From positions 47,796,443 to 47,860,442 of the forward strand of contig CP136068.1 of NCBI GenBank assembly GCA_032622095.1: 64,000 nt of DNA, read 5' to 3'. The notes below the pieces were generated by a model. The model was not told the DNA's origin and did no database searches. It saw only the letters and a program-made list of their open reading frames with translations. Positions 23,901 to 38,900 of this stretch are shown here, piece by piece (the stretch's first letter is position 1; each line of letters opens with the position of its first letter). A program made the position numbers and the translations under genes. The stretch is from Siphonodentalium dalli (lineage: Eukaryota; Mollusca; Scaphopoda; Gadilida; Siphonodentaliidae).

Positions 23901-26900
23901 AGTAGCTCTCATCTTAAGTGGATGTCTAAAGTTAATGAAATCGTCTGGTAGGTGTGTTACTTCTTGCGAATGAGCTCCTGTCAACTCACCAAACTATTTG
24001 GTCCTCCTAAAGAGACAGCATCCTTAATTCATATTTAATAAGTATCCTATAGGTATGACCCATCCGAATAGTCTCTAATGTGTGTTCACTCCCATCAACA
24101 TTCTTTGATCCGCTAACCAATTCGATTTCACCAAATTCGAACTATAATTGACTATTCATGTCCGTAAAACCAAAGTCTGTCATATGAGTTCGCAAACTTT
24201 TGTTTGAAAATATATATATTACATGGAGCGGATATCCATTACATTTATTTTTCAGAACAATCCATTGTCCTCCAATCCATGTATTTATGTATTTAGCCAT
24301 ACATTATTTCACAGTAAATAAGTTTTAATCAAATCTTACCCACGTCCTGTTTGTGAGGAGCGCCCCGGACGTCTGATCGTCGTCGTATATAATCTTCTCT
24401 GTGAGGAAGTAACCAAGCCCCATAACGAAAGCTCCCTCAGCTTGGCCGATATCAACCTCAGGACTCATGCTGGAAACAAGTTAATATACACGAGAACCTA
24501 TATTACACAAATCAATGGGAGGTCACAAGAAACTTCAGTACACATTCAAAGACAAATGGCCCAATTTAATGTCTTGATATCCGTGATATAAATAAAGTAT
24601 CTTGTCAGTCCGAAGCCCAGTGTTCTGCTGTTAGTTCAGAGTTAATTGGAGAATTAATTCAATCATTCAATTGAATAGTAAGTTGATGTACTAGTATTTA
24701 ATTGAAAGCTAATTGAATTATTCGGTGCTGCACATATTGACGTATTCTCCATTACATGTTATTATGAGATTCTGACAAAAATAATTACAACATATTCAGC
24801 ACATTCACATGCCATTCCATATATATTACCCTGCTGCGTATAGTCGTGCGTTACACTGGTGTAAATGTTTGCCATAGGCCTCAGTGCTAACGTTTTAGCG
24901 TAAACGGTTGGCAATATAAACTTTGGTTCGAAAATTGTCTTTAAATTTGAGAAAATTGACATTTGGGGAAACATTTTAGGCAAAAAAAGTCACGTCCGTC
25001 TAGCAGGAAAGGGAATTCGCCTTTCAATCTTGTGTTTTCGTAACTAGTGTCAGGGTTAATTCCTGTGCCAGCGGCTATTTTACCTATGGGAAATCATATG
25101 GAAGAGGTGTGTTGATTTTTTATGCAAAAAGCACACAAGGCTATTGACCAATTAGGGCCCAGTTTAGTTTATTCTCCCCTATATATTCATCCCGCATCCG
25201 CTAGATGTCACTCCGAACCATAATTACAGTGTAAACTGTGGAAATGTTCCGAGAATATTTGCCATCTCACCTTTTGCCACAGTCAAACAGGATGTCGACC
25301 CGGGTAATTTGGTGTTCACCGGTTAGAACATCTAACTCCACCTCGGTTGCTGTCGCTCCGTATGAATTATACTGGTATAAGTTCTTTGTGTCGGGAAAAA
25401 ACCTACAATCAATATCATCGGGTGCATATATATATGTCATCAACGTCGTTTTTCGGTTGATCTATGAGCGTATAGACCGATCAGTAGACGAATAACATAC
25501 TGTATAATTCCGCGAAGCGGATTATACTAAGTATGTTATTCGTCTACTGATCGGTCTATACGCTCATAGATCAACCGAAAAACGACGTTGATGGCTTATA
25601 ATTACAACTATAAAACTTTATTTTCAGCTATCTACTATTAATCCATCTCAGAAAATTAATTGCCAAAACATGATTTTCCGTTGGACGATCTCAAAATTTG
25701 GTTGATGGGCCGAAAATAAATTGGCCGAAATTGTCAACGAGCAATTTCGTTAAGCAAACTTTCAGAAAATAAATATTTACGCTTCAACTTCAATTTTCAG
25801 CAATGAACAATCCATGATAAAACGAATTACTTGATTGGCTACGATTTACGTTTAAAATGACTCAACAACAACCCAATACTTATCAACACACACAGAGTCG
25901 AATCCGCGATCTCCGGTAAAATTATTAACTCCAGACCAGTCCAGACTCCAGTCCGATTATGGCGATGTAATTTGTAAACAAATGCCCTGATCATATATAA
26001 TGTGCTCGTGACAAATGTCATGTCATTAGCATTGTAATAAAGCTGAAAAATGTTAAAAGGGTTGTAATCGGGTAACACATTTTATTTATTTCCAATCAAT
26101 TTTGCCATGTTGATCAGCCTGATTTATGATAATTTGTGTTCACAGCAGTAACTATACACGTTGTCATAGACGCTTTTATGAAAATTGGACAAATAAAAAA
26201 CGCGGCACGAACTTTGAGTGTTCAATCGAGCTTTACAAAAACATGAATACGGCTGAAATGAACAGACATAAGTATAGTATAGTGTAGATAAGAAGCAGAG
26301 ACATGGAATATAGACATAGACTACTTGTTCAAATGTTTCTAACATTGAGTTTTCGAGTTGTTTTTTCACTGAAATTCTAATGGAATTCTCGTTCCGCGCT
26401 TTCGCGTCATCCGGGGACGTCGTGTGGGGCGACGGTTATAGACTCGCCCAATTTTCTTAAAGTGTCACTACGCGATGTGACTCGTCTACTGCAAAGTCTA
26501 TGCACTGATAGACGCAGGTCACGCGATAGCCTCTCGACCAATCAAATGCCCGCATTTCGACGAAAACGAAAGATAGTTGTAATTATACTTATATATGCGT
26601 TGCTCGCGTAGCGCATTAGGCCAGTATTGTTGGACAATCTTATTTTATGAAATGCAGGTATTAGGTACGTATATACAGATAATTATTGGATCATACGTGT
26701 TACTACTTAGGGTTAGGGTTAGGGTTAGGGTCAGACTATCTCATTTATAAAATAATACCAAAAGTTGTGTTCACCATGTACGACTTTAGTACAGTCCATG
26801 TGGTTTATAGTCGAATAGAATCAACAACCGGTTTTCCCAAAGATGGATATTGTCATTACATCTATGTGTAGTCAATTATGGATGCGGTATCTCTTGCGAT

Positions 26901-29900
26901 TGCATTAAAAACACAACACTAAAAACATTTTTGGCAGCAATAGTTTTAAGTATGTCTTTAAAACACAACCATGACTAAATGTTTTGCGAACTAATATATG
27001 TGTTGTTTGAATTTGTTGTACGCACTACATGTACAAGTACTAAGTTTGAAATATGAAATATAACACACATTCAACAAACTAAACCCCAGCCGACGAGAAG
27101 AGCGACACCCCACATACATTTGTATTGTATGTGTATATATACATATTTATAGGAGCATGTATTATGTGTTTCTTAATTCCCATGCAGATTCGCCAAATGA
27201 CGACATAGTTATGCATCACATGTATTTAATCAGTCCAGAAAAATTGTGGAAATTGAACATATATACATGTAAGCCATTTAGGCTTACAGCCGAATCCAAT
27301 ATACACATTGAGCATAGTACCAAGTATCATTGCATGCACTGTGTTATGTAGTGTCTCCTGTTTAATTATCCCAGCGAGACTGAATACTATAGTACCATTC
27401 TCAAACAATATTGGGATGCCTTTCTATATCTGCATACCAGTTTCTAGCGCTGAGGTCCACTCCAGCGATATAACATTTCTGTATTAATTCGGCCCATCCG
27501 AGGCGTGGATACTGCTTTCGTATAGGTTCAATAGCATTACTCAGGATCTGACAACACTGAACCGTGCCCTGGAAATCAAACATATCTCCAATCACTTCAT
27601 GACACTGCAAATGACGCAATCTGTGTTAATAGAAAAACATATATGTCGCGGGTTGGCTACTCCGCAAGAGTGGAAATCAACGTTAATACAATGGATGGGT
27701 CAAACTGCGATGAAAGGTCAGACGCGCTGTCTTTATACTATTTAATTAAAATTACACTAAGTCTGAACTCATCTGAATCTGAACAACATGCGATGTATAT
27801 GGCGGAATTCGAATCGCTCTGCTGTGCAGAGACAGGCTGTATCTAATATGCAATTATATGCAGACATCTGTATCGATCCCTCATTTCTTGTGAAGAATCA
27901 GATATGCGCTCTTTCTTGGCGAGACCTTGCGCGTTTCACCAGGTCCTAAATTGATGAACATAATAGCTCGAAACACATACACATGTCAATATTGAGTGAT
28001 ACATGCATGGACCATTCTGCTCAAATGTTGGACGCGATGTTGGTACTTATTCATCCTTGTATGAAATGAAATATACATCAATTATGACTCTGCTAGGGAA
28101 GCATGGGTCATCATTGTTCGTCGCTATACAGATAGCAGTATAATTTAATCAAGGCTAATCATTTTAGTTATAATATTTGGAACCAACAATCACCTTTTCA
28201 TTCTGATGTTTCGAGCTTGTTTACCATACATACATTGGTTTGAAAATTAAACTATAAAACAAATATGAATACATATTATAGTCAAACGTAGTGTTGATAA
28301 TTTTGCGAATTGGTATAACTGTTGATGGTTTAATGTGTGAGTAGGAGCGTGTCACACCCCTACGAGTAACATGCACTATGATGTCGGTTAACTCACCTCA
28401 CAGCACAGTTCAGATGTGACGCTTCCGCCAGTCGACATTCCGTTTGCGGCAGTGACGGTGTTGGTGGGTCGGACGCTAACCATATCCAACGCTATGCCGA
28501 GCTCATAGGCACAGACCTGCGCCACCTACGGTCAATACAAAAACTAAATGTTAGATGTGATATGATGCCAACTATTTCTGAAAAATTATACTGTAGATAT
28601 GTAGGTGCTCGAACAAGATATCTTCTGACAAGCCTTTGAAAGTGATTGCAATGTTATGGCGGGCGAACTTGTAACTCAAACTGTCCGCACTTCAAATGTT
28701 TAGTGATTAAGTTATATTTACAAAGCCTTGTGTGTTAAACTAAATCGTTTCTGCGAACTTCCCATGTGTTCTTGCTCCAATAGAACAAACAATAACATAT
28801 AGACTTATCGATTATACACAGGGATAACACACAGTGATGCATTCTATAATATCCAAATTGCAGAGAGTATTTCCATCCGAGTTCGTCGAAATTAATAAGG
28901 AAAAATCTATCTAAATATATTCGCGGTTCACACAATGTGCCCAATGGTCATAGAACTGCATGTATAACGTTCAATTGAACACACTCAAACTAAATTAATT
29001 TATAAAAATGAAATAACCTATTGGGATAAAATATAGCATTTTCGCATGATTATCAAGTGAATGTAGTTTTCTGAAAAAGAAAGGGGATCCTTAGGAGTCC
29101 TGAAATTAAATCGCCGTGCGCGCATTTTACCGCTGCACATACAATATGTATACTCCCCTCTGAAAACTGACTACAGAGTTTTCGATCACGTTATCTTCCA
29201 TCGGTGAAATATATACATACAGTGTACGAAATAAAATTTTCACGCCAGTAGTTAAGAATTGACTGGGTGAGAAGACGGGATAATACCATACAACGTATAC
29301 CGCAATTTTAAGTTTTAACAATAATGGAAATATAATTGGCAGGGTGTGTGCTGACTGGGTTGACGGCAGTACATTGTAATATAACTTCAGTCCAAAACTC
29401 ATATGACGGGGGAATGGAAATGATATGGCCGAAAGGGCTATTAAGACACATTCACGTGTGTACATCAAAACAATGAGACGGCGTTTTCATCAGGTTTTGT
29501 ATAGCCAGTAAGCGTACCTTAGTATTTATACCCTGTCCACTCTCTATCCCACCATGTGTAACTACTACACTGCCGTCACCGTTATATATAGTAACAAATA
29601 CGTCGTAGTATCCCCAATCCCACGCGATGCCAAATTTCATTGGAACAATACTCAGTCCTTTCTTCGTCCACCTATTGTTCTGGAATGGAAAGTATTGGTC
29701 CAATTGAGCAATGCAAGTATTCATGTACATGACAGATTAACACACCCCAAGCAAGAATCATTGTGGAACATTGACAGTAAAATGGCGTGACACACAAATC
29801 CGAACAACAATTACAACATGTTCAAATTTGTGTACGTAGCAGCATTGCATAGAAGGTAGGTACTTGTAGACCATACAAGGTAGGTACTTCAGCAGGGTCA

Positions 29901-32900
29901 AACATGGGCCTATAGCAATAATAGTTGCCCAGCCATCCGTCCGAATTAAATATTCAACATACCCTCGAATACGCACATAATCGACCTATAATTTGAAATA
30001 GGAACAAAATGTTATTGTTGGATTCGGAAATAAGCAGATAACGGAGTCATAGCCGTTATTTCTTTGTATGGCGCGGGCAACAGTGAACACACGTACACGT
30101 GAAAAGTCATGGGTTCGCGTATTGGTGTCATTGTCCGCACATAATCTGCTTAGAAATGCCTCATTATGAGTCGATAATGTGAATAAAATGGTCTCATTTT
30201 CAGCACATTATCGACTCATAATGATCGATTTTATCAGATTATCTACCTAAAACAAGTTCTTTATAAGCAGATAATGTGCGAGTTTTCGGGAGAACAGGCT
30301 GAAATATTACAACCAATGTCAAATTATTATTCACCTTTGATTCTGTGTTCTCCTTCACGATCACCAACCGCCTAACATTACACGTACATTAAAATATAAA
30401 ACATTTAGCTAACAGAACAAACTGAAAATCTAGCAAATCCACTATTCTTGAAGTTAAACGTTAATGTTAAGTCCGATATATTAGCTGTATTTGAATGTTT
30501 TTTAGAACTTGCCTGATTGAATGTTGTTATCTGTGATTGTCTTTTCGTGATGTCGGCTGAGGTGACCAGTTGTTGCATCAGTGCGGATATGTTACAGTAT
30601 GTCAGTGGCATGTTTGTAGTCGGAGTCGTCTGAAATATGGGTCACGAGAACGTCACTTTGAAAAATTTCCCCACAGCCAACGTTCACTGTGTATATGGTT
30701 TGGTTACCGGGGTCAAATACGCATTTTTACAACATTTGCCTTTTTTTCTGAGTTAGTTTTATGATCAGTTTTGACACATATTGACATATTATAACGTACT
30801 ACAACTGTAAACCACAATACTTATGTTACAATAACGTTGAGAGAAAATTATCAACTTGCATCACCATGCGTTAGGTGCTGCTTCATGTCGTGTCTGTCAT
30901 ACACGTATCACAAGTGGTACTTCATGTACCTTACACGTGTATAATTCGCGCGGTACTATTATTTGCTCAGTTTTAAATTGGTGTATTTGAATTCACTCAC
31001 CGTGCTGCGCGAATTAAAAACTGAGAAATTGGTTTTCGTAAACGTCTTGTAAATCTCTAATTGATGACAGTGTGATTTCTTAATACTTCCCGAAGATACG
31101 TGTGCAGATTGAGGACATTCATGAAGGACATTTACGCCGAGTAGAACGTCATTGAATCATCATTTTGTGTTGAACATATGTGTATAAACTGCATATGTTA
31201 CAATTGATTATTGCTCGAACGAAGTATAACCACAACCACGTAGGTTACTGAATTAAGGAGAAATCAACAATTGGCTGTGTGCATTTCAAAGTTGGCATAT
31301 AATTAACGAAGAATGTATGGCCACGTCCATTGTGGCAGTCAATGGTTTTGGGTACGGAGACGTGCAATATTTTGTATACTTTCAGCATGGAATATGTGTA
31401 CTTTTAACAAGCAATGAAACATCGAACATTCGCCATGATCAATTGGCTTACATGTGAGTAATAGTGATGGGTTTGTTGACTACACATGGATATAATTATC
31501 GATTCAGTCCAATCGTCTTTAATCTATGCTCATTAACATATCCCGTTTATTTTCACTATGGCAATTTGGCATAAACTCACGAGGCGTACTACTTTTCGAT
31601 CATGTTTAAATTCGCGCACCGAGAGACGCCCGGAAAATAGTACTGCACGATTTTTAAGTAAGGTACTTGAAGCTATATTATGCACCTCAGTACATACTAA
31701 TTTGGTATGATACTACTTGTTCCCCACCATTACCAAGGTTTGAGATTAGTGATGTAATTTTCAGAAATTGAACACATTCTGGTTGCAAATACAGCCTGAT
31801 CAATAATGCTATGTTTTTAACTGCGAGATTACATTGTTAATCAGTAACTATGGTATAACTATCACATTAATCTATTGTATGTACCGTATTATAATAAGTG
31901 CATTATAACCGCCAGTTTACCGTACATTGATTTAGTTACCCATGCTGATAATCGCAGACATGTGTACTTTGATTATTGGAATATTTCGCTACCTTAGCCT
32001 TTTCTAACAAATATTATACATATATGTTGGCATAAGCATACCTTACTTGTATTTAAATTCGCGCAGTGATATTTGTTGCTCAGTTTTGAATTCGCGCACT
32101 TTAAATTCCCGCTCCTCGCTGAGCAAATTCAAAGCTGATACAAATATTTTCGTAAAAGTCTTGAATCTGTGACAGTTTCAGTGATTACTCGTTCCCAAAG
32201 ATACATGCTCATCTTAAACACCATAAAGACCGATTTACATAGAGTAAACATAACTTCTTCATCAACTTGTTGTCACGATGTGTGTTTATATGCTCCAAAT
32301 AATTATTCCGACACTGATATAGTTATATACATACAGGCGTACTAGAGATGTCAAACCAGGCTGATGTTTGCAAGTTGTGTTGACATAACTGATTTAGGCT
32401 GTTTGGAGGCTGTCGTGCATGGATGCAGGTCGTGCTTTCATGCACATTCAGTCTGGATGTGTACTTCTTAACCATCACGTGCATTTCAACATCGACGTTG
32501 TTACCGTAATTTGTCGTTTCACATATGGTACTTGTTTTTGGAATACAAGCAGACCTATAATTTTATATTACGTCTAATATTGAGTAATGTGTGTAAAACC
32601 TCAACATAGCCATCTTGTCTGATATGTGGTTTGGTGTAAACTCAGGAGTCGTACTATTTTTCGCTCAGATTTAAACTCGCGCATCGATGGGTGCGCGAAA
32701 ATTACTACTGTGGGAATTTAAATACGAGTAAGCTATATCAGATTGCAGTTAAACTAATCTATGGAAATACGCGGTTCATTGTGCAACAAGCAATGACGAC
32801 GGGTTAAGTAACACCATATATCTTCAAAAATATTCAAAAATATATTATATTTTACAACTAAACTGCCATGTTGATCAAAGAAAATCACCACTGAGTTATT

Positions 32901-35900
32901 TTTTTTCGTGATTATGGGGTCAATCGGTTCGAGTCTATAAAGGACACACACATATATATCATTTGTGGGAACCCGTTTCAAGGTGAAGATCTGAAGATCA
33001 CCTCGGGTGGAAAAACTGACCCGATAAATATCTCCCCCGTTCCTAGGAAGTCCTAAGTACGTAAGAATCACACAACACGCTCATGTCTGGATACAGTCAC
33101 GCTCACGCCTGGACACAGACGTAAGAATCACACTACACGCATACGCTCTTTATCAACGACACTGCGGATACGAACGCTGTTTAACTATCAACGCGAGTAC
33201 CCCCACAGTGCCAAGGACGGTAAATTTTGTGACTGAGAGTGGAGAACGGGTGCTCGGAGCTTCTCCAAGACGGAGAAGTTTGGTCTATAAAGTATATATA
33301 TACACACATACGTAGTTCACAAACAAAATATATAGTAGATTTTACAATTAAACTGCCATGTTGATCAAAGAAAATCATTACTAAGTTGTTTTTTTGTTCG
33401 TGATTATGGGGTATGTTGCAGACTGTCCACAATAATTCGGTCTTTGTGTTAGTTTGGGGTGGGTGTCTAAACATCGGGTGTAAACACATATTGTTTGCAT
33501 ATCTGTGGTGGGTGGATAACCAATACCGATAGCCATACCTTCTTTCAAATTGTGTACTACTCCCCGCCGGTCAAGAAATGAAAAAGGAATATATATTTGA
33601 ATTTGGAGTAAGGTGACAGTGCACGAAACTAAACCTTGGGTATGTTTGGCAAAACTAGATGTCATATAATTTATAATGCCACAGTTAACTACTTTACTCA
33701 AATATTACTATAATGTTGGTTGTTTTGAAAACTCAATGTTGTATCTCAATCGACAGCAAGTGAACGTATAGTAACCTATCTATGACATATAGGCTATCTA
33801 ACTAGATCAAGTGGATGCCATCAACACAATGTAAACAATAACTGTCAATCCGTCTAAATTTGCATTGAATATATCGTTCTTATCGTTCTATATCGTGGTG
33901 CTATTTATTTTTAGAATATAGACAATGTGACAAGATTTGTGAATTAGGCTACTACATGTACATGTTCACACTCCACCTACATTAGCTACATGTATCTGTA
34001 ATGATTCGCTATTGTCCTGTTGTTCAAGTAGCCCCAGTAAGTCTGACCTCTGAGGCAACCTATATATTGCAACAGTTACCTGAATTAGAGTAATTTATTC
34101 GTGAATATATTGTGTCCCCAAATTATGGTTTACAAGATATCATATCGTTATACTAACGAAAACAAAAGGCTAGCATCGGCAATTATTAGATTAAGGCTTT
34201 CACTTTTATTATCATTTCACGAATTGTTTTCAATCATACACATTATACTTATTCACCTCGTATCTGATATCTTTAATTTTTCAAATTATTCTACCTGTGA
34301 AGGTGATTTGATTGTTAAATAAATCTTTTGTGTCGTATCGTTTTATTCTATCAACACGTTCCAAAACCTACCTGACCTTGTTGATACAGATTCTGGTACT
34401 TCATCTCAGTAGGGTCTATGTTGAGTGATTTGGCGATGTGTTCCATGATAGTTTCGATGATGAATATACCTGGTGTCGATCCTATAATACAAATATAATG
34501 ATTCATCTTCAAATCGACCCTACGGGGCAACCAGTTATTCAAAACGAGGGTGATATCACATTTTTACAGTGTGTACATGCACCGTCTGGGCACCTCATTA
34601 TGTGTGGAACATATGTCTATTCAGGCCTGCGGATATTGTGACGGAACTTTGCAGAATGGGGTCCCCATATGGTGAAATTAATTACGCTTACCCCACACGA
34701 AGGGCTAGCATCAACAAATTTATCCAATGGGATCATCATTCTACTCAGACATCATCTCTTGAAAGTATATTTACTATCAAATGAAGGTTTGTTTTAATTT
34801 CTTTAGAAACTTATTTAGTTTGGTTTCTCTATATCCCAATATGATAATGGTAGCACCTGGACCAGTGTGTCTACAACCATAATTGGCTCATGCACTGAAA
34901 TATCTACAGACACAGACATATACACCAGAAGACCGCGCAAATCCACCATCACCCAGAATACCACGGGGAATCTACCATTACCCAATATGGGTCAGAGAAC
35001 ATTACTGTGAACATATCTCACACAACCAACGTTAAACGTGCAGATGGTTGGTTACCGGGGTCGCTGTATACTTCTAAGCCCAGTGCGGTAATTTCCTAAG
35101 GAAACTACTTGTAACGTTTATCATCGTGAAGACCGTGGGAAATCTATCAGCTTTGATCATAACGAACCAAAGCCAGCCGCGTTGTGTCGTATATAGACTA
35201 TATCTGATTTGGTGACGTCACCAATTATTATCTAATACGACACTGCTGATTTGAATTGGAGCGACAACTTTTCTCGCACAGTAGATCGGTGGGCTTAAAG
35301 CAGTAATATCGTAATCGGAAATAAACGTGTATGTCTTCCAAATTCCGACGTTCCAAAAAGAGGGAAGTTACTATCGGAATTATGCACAGTGAAGTTCATT
35401 CGTAGCGGCTGTTTACATTGTATTGGGAACATAATTATGACATATTACGGACTGTCAAATATTTGCATTGGAGTGGCCTAAACTATCAATCACTCTGGCA
35501 GGGCGCGAGACAATACTGGAATCGAAATATAAATCCGTGATGCATGCATACGTTACTATATCGCGTTTAAATTTCCCTAATATTAAATAGTACATATGTG
35601 AATCTGATAATCCGTAGATATCATTCTATTTCATGAATTAACAAGGAGCACATACTCATGGACAAATCAGAAGATACATTCAGTTTATCGCGAATTCGGT
35701 CGGTGGTGAAAGCTACATGATGACGTTGTTCGTCGAGTTTCGTTGAAATCGACATGATGACATTTTTATGAATGAAACTAACATGATGAAATCGACAAGT
35801 TCATCGTATAGTACACATCTCAATCGGATTGCGCACACAGTGTCAATAATATAATTGTTAATTTCAGTAAAATGCTCCACTAAGGTGGTGAGCTCGTAGT

Positions 35901-38900
35901 CTTTTCGCATTGTGAATCTCTTAATTTCGTGACCTAATTTATACACGAAATTGCTAGCTATAGGACCAACTCTTTCGATGAACCACTGTGCATGTCTGGA
36001 GTGTATTAGTCATAGTCATACCACGATATGCGGCCTAAGTTTATCTTATTTGATGGGATACGCATCTGTGAACTTATGTTTATACGATTAACAAGAAATT
36101 CAATTAATTGAGGAAAAACACCAACTGTCCTGAGTGGTATTGATAAGCTATCAGAGGGTCTACCACTTCGCATGCAAAATAACATGAATGACACAAACAG
36201 CTTGAATGTGGGACTAACCCACCATATATGGTAGATATTCAACCAGGCTCTGCTTAAGTTTGTTAATTGATGACTGATGTACATATACAGTACACACAAA
36301 TAGTAATAACAATTAACGTTATGATTATGAAACTAACCATGCTAGAATATTGACAGTAAGGTGGTATTAACTACTACGAGTACTATTAATAATAATAGTA
36401 CTATTCCATTATAATATATGTGGGCATGACGTATGAAAATATAAAAGGACAAACCAATAGTTACAATACAATTATAAAAAAATTGTTTAATTAAGCGCAT
36501 GAAGAGCAAATTGCGCTTAAGCACAATAATGGATATTCCTTATTGCACTTAAGCACAATAAGGGAATCTCTATTGTGCTTCAGCGCAATAATGGAATATC
36601 AATGATGTCTATGCGCAAGGTACACACGCCAATCTTCTCTGTTGGGATTCCAATTGTTGGCTATTTAAATATGCACATATGCTTAAGATACAGTCGCGCG
36701 CTAAGCGCGCTCCCGTAGGTCGGGTTTTGGATCCCTGTTAATGAAAATATCATTGAAATAATCGGTTTCCCCCAATAAACATACATATATTCAATATACA
36801 TGTTTTTGGAGCAGAATTAGGTAGTCCATATTGGACACCATCATGGGGTTTAATTATTTTGTTTAATTTTCACACATATTTATTAGTTATGCGGATGGAG
36901 TTCTCATTAAACCTCACATCTTTATATTCGTTATGTGGGTTGAGTTATCATTAAACCTCTCATCCTTATATTGGTTACAGTAATGCCCAAAGTAATTGGC
37001 CACTTAACCACAGCAGAATTATGGGTTATTTTTTCAAGATTTTAAATTCGGAAAAATTACCCATAATATTGCCGTGGTTAAGTGGTCAATTACTTTGGAC
37101 ATAACTTTTTGTGGATTGAGTTATCATTAAACCTCACATACTTATATTGGTTACAGTAATGCCCAAAGTAATTGACCACTTAACCACACAAGAATTATGG
37201 GTGATTTTTCAGGATTTACAATCCTGAAAAATTACCCATAATTTTGCTGTGATTAAGTAGTCAATTACTTTGGACATTAATTTATGTAGATGGAGTTAAA
37301 CCTCACATCAGTGTGTTGGGGATTTTGGACCTTGACTTGGGACATTTAGTTTTTAACGCAACAAATGCGAGTACACCTTATACACAAATGTCTTATGTAG
37401 CCAGAGTTTTTCTTGGATAAGATGAGTTTGAAGCCTGCTTACATTTCAAAATGTTGTCAGTTTTGTATTGTCTGCAGCGGAACTCGGCATGTTGAAGCAA
37501 AAGTTACAAGAGATAAAATGTGTACGTAACGAGACTATAATACAAATGAAAAAATAAATTTAGGGAGGGTTGGGGGATACAGGGAACTAAGGGTTGAATC
37601 GATATAAATTTGTAGAGCGATAACGACCAATGTTGACATATTATTTATCTCAACTCTTCTGTTGCAACAAGGCTATAAAATAGGGGGAGTGTCAGAATCT
37701 TAGTCATATCTATATAGTGCCAGAATAGTCATGTATGGACTTCTATAGTGGAACAATGTAAATTAGAATCAAATGATAAAAAATATGTATGTAACACAAC
37801 TATACCGATGAAAATAAAAATAATAATTTAGGCCGGGATTAGATGTTGGGTTGGTTATATGGACTCGGAGAAAAAGGGGTTCATATCGATCAACTGACAT
37901 AAATTAGTAGACCGATAGCGATCAATGTTGCCATGTAATGCATCGCGACTGTACTGTAGAGGCAATGATATAAAATTGGGGAGGGGGTCCTGAAATTATC
38001 TCTATCTCTATAGATGGAACCAGGATTATATAGAAAGGGATAGCAATTGATATACGTATACAGCATAGTAATACCATAGACATAAGTATTGATCACATGA
38101 TAAAAATATGTACATAACTCGACTATACCGATGATGAAAAAAAAAAATTGGACCAGGATTAGAGGTTGGGTTGGTTACATGTGGATAATTGGATATGCGG
38201 TTAATACCGATGAAACGATATAAATTAGAAGAGCGATAAACACCAATGTTGACACTTAGTCAGGCTATGCGGTGAAAATAGGGGTTGATACGATAATACG
38301 ATAGACCGAAATAAATTTGTCGAGTGATAGTGACCGTATAAAGTAACGCGTCTGTACTGTCGCACAATTATCAGGTAGAAAATATTGCCCAATATGTACC
38401 CTGGTGTCCAATATGGAGCACCTCAGAAAACATTCGCAGAGCCCTGAAATTAATTTAACACAGGATTTCCCATTCAAATCGATTTATGTCGATAAAACTC
38501 TTATTTTTCAAAATTTTAAGCTGAGACTTGGTGTGTCTGCGTGAAATAATTATATATTCCTAAAATGACAGGGTTCATTGCATAATTATGTTTTAGATGA
38601 ATAAACAAAAAAAATTTCGATGATAAATTTTAATATAGAATTTGCCATTCAAAATGATTTATGTCCATAAAACTCTTATTTTTCAAAAATTTAAGCTGAG
38701 ACTTGGTATGTCTGCGTGGAATACTTATATATTCCTAAAATGACAGGGTCCATTACATAATTATGTTTTAGATGGAAAAAAATGAAAAAATTTCGATGTT
38801 ACATTTTAACATGGGATTTTCCCCATTCAAATTGATTTATGTCGATAAAACTGTTATTTTTCAAAATTTTAAGCTGAGACTTGGTGTGTATGATTGGAAT

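Noticed and set aside
23669-23951. Overlapping frames on both strands between exons 19 and 20 of gene A
   Set aside because: Using them would interrupt the exon 19 to 20 join, which is already exact; no homology recognised.
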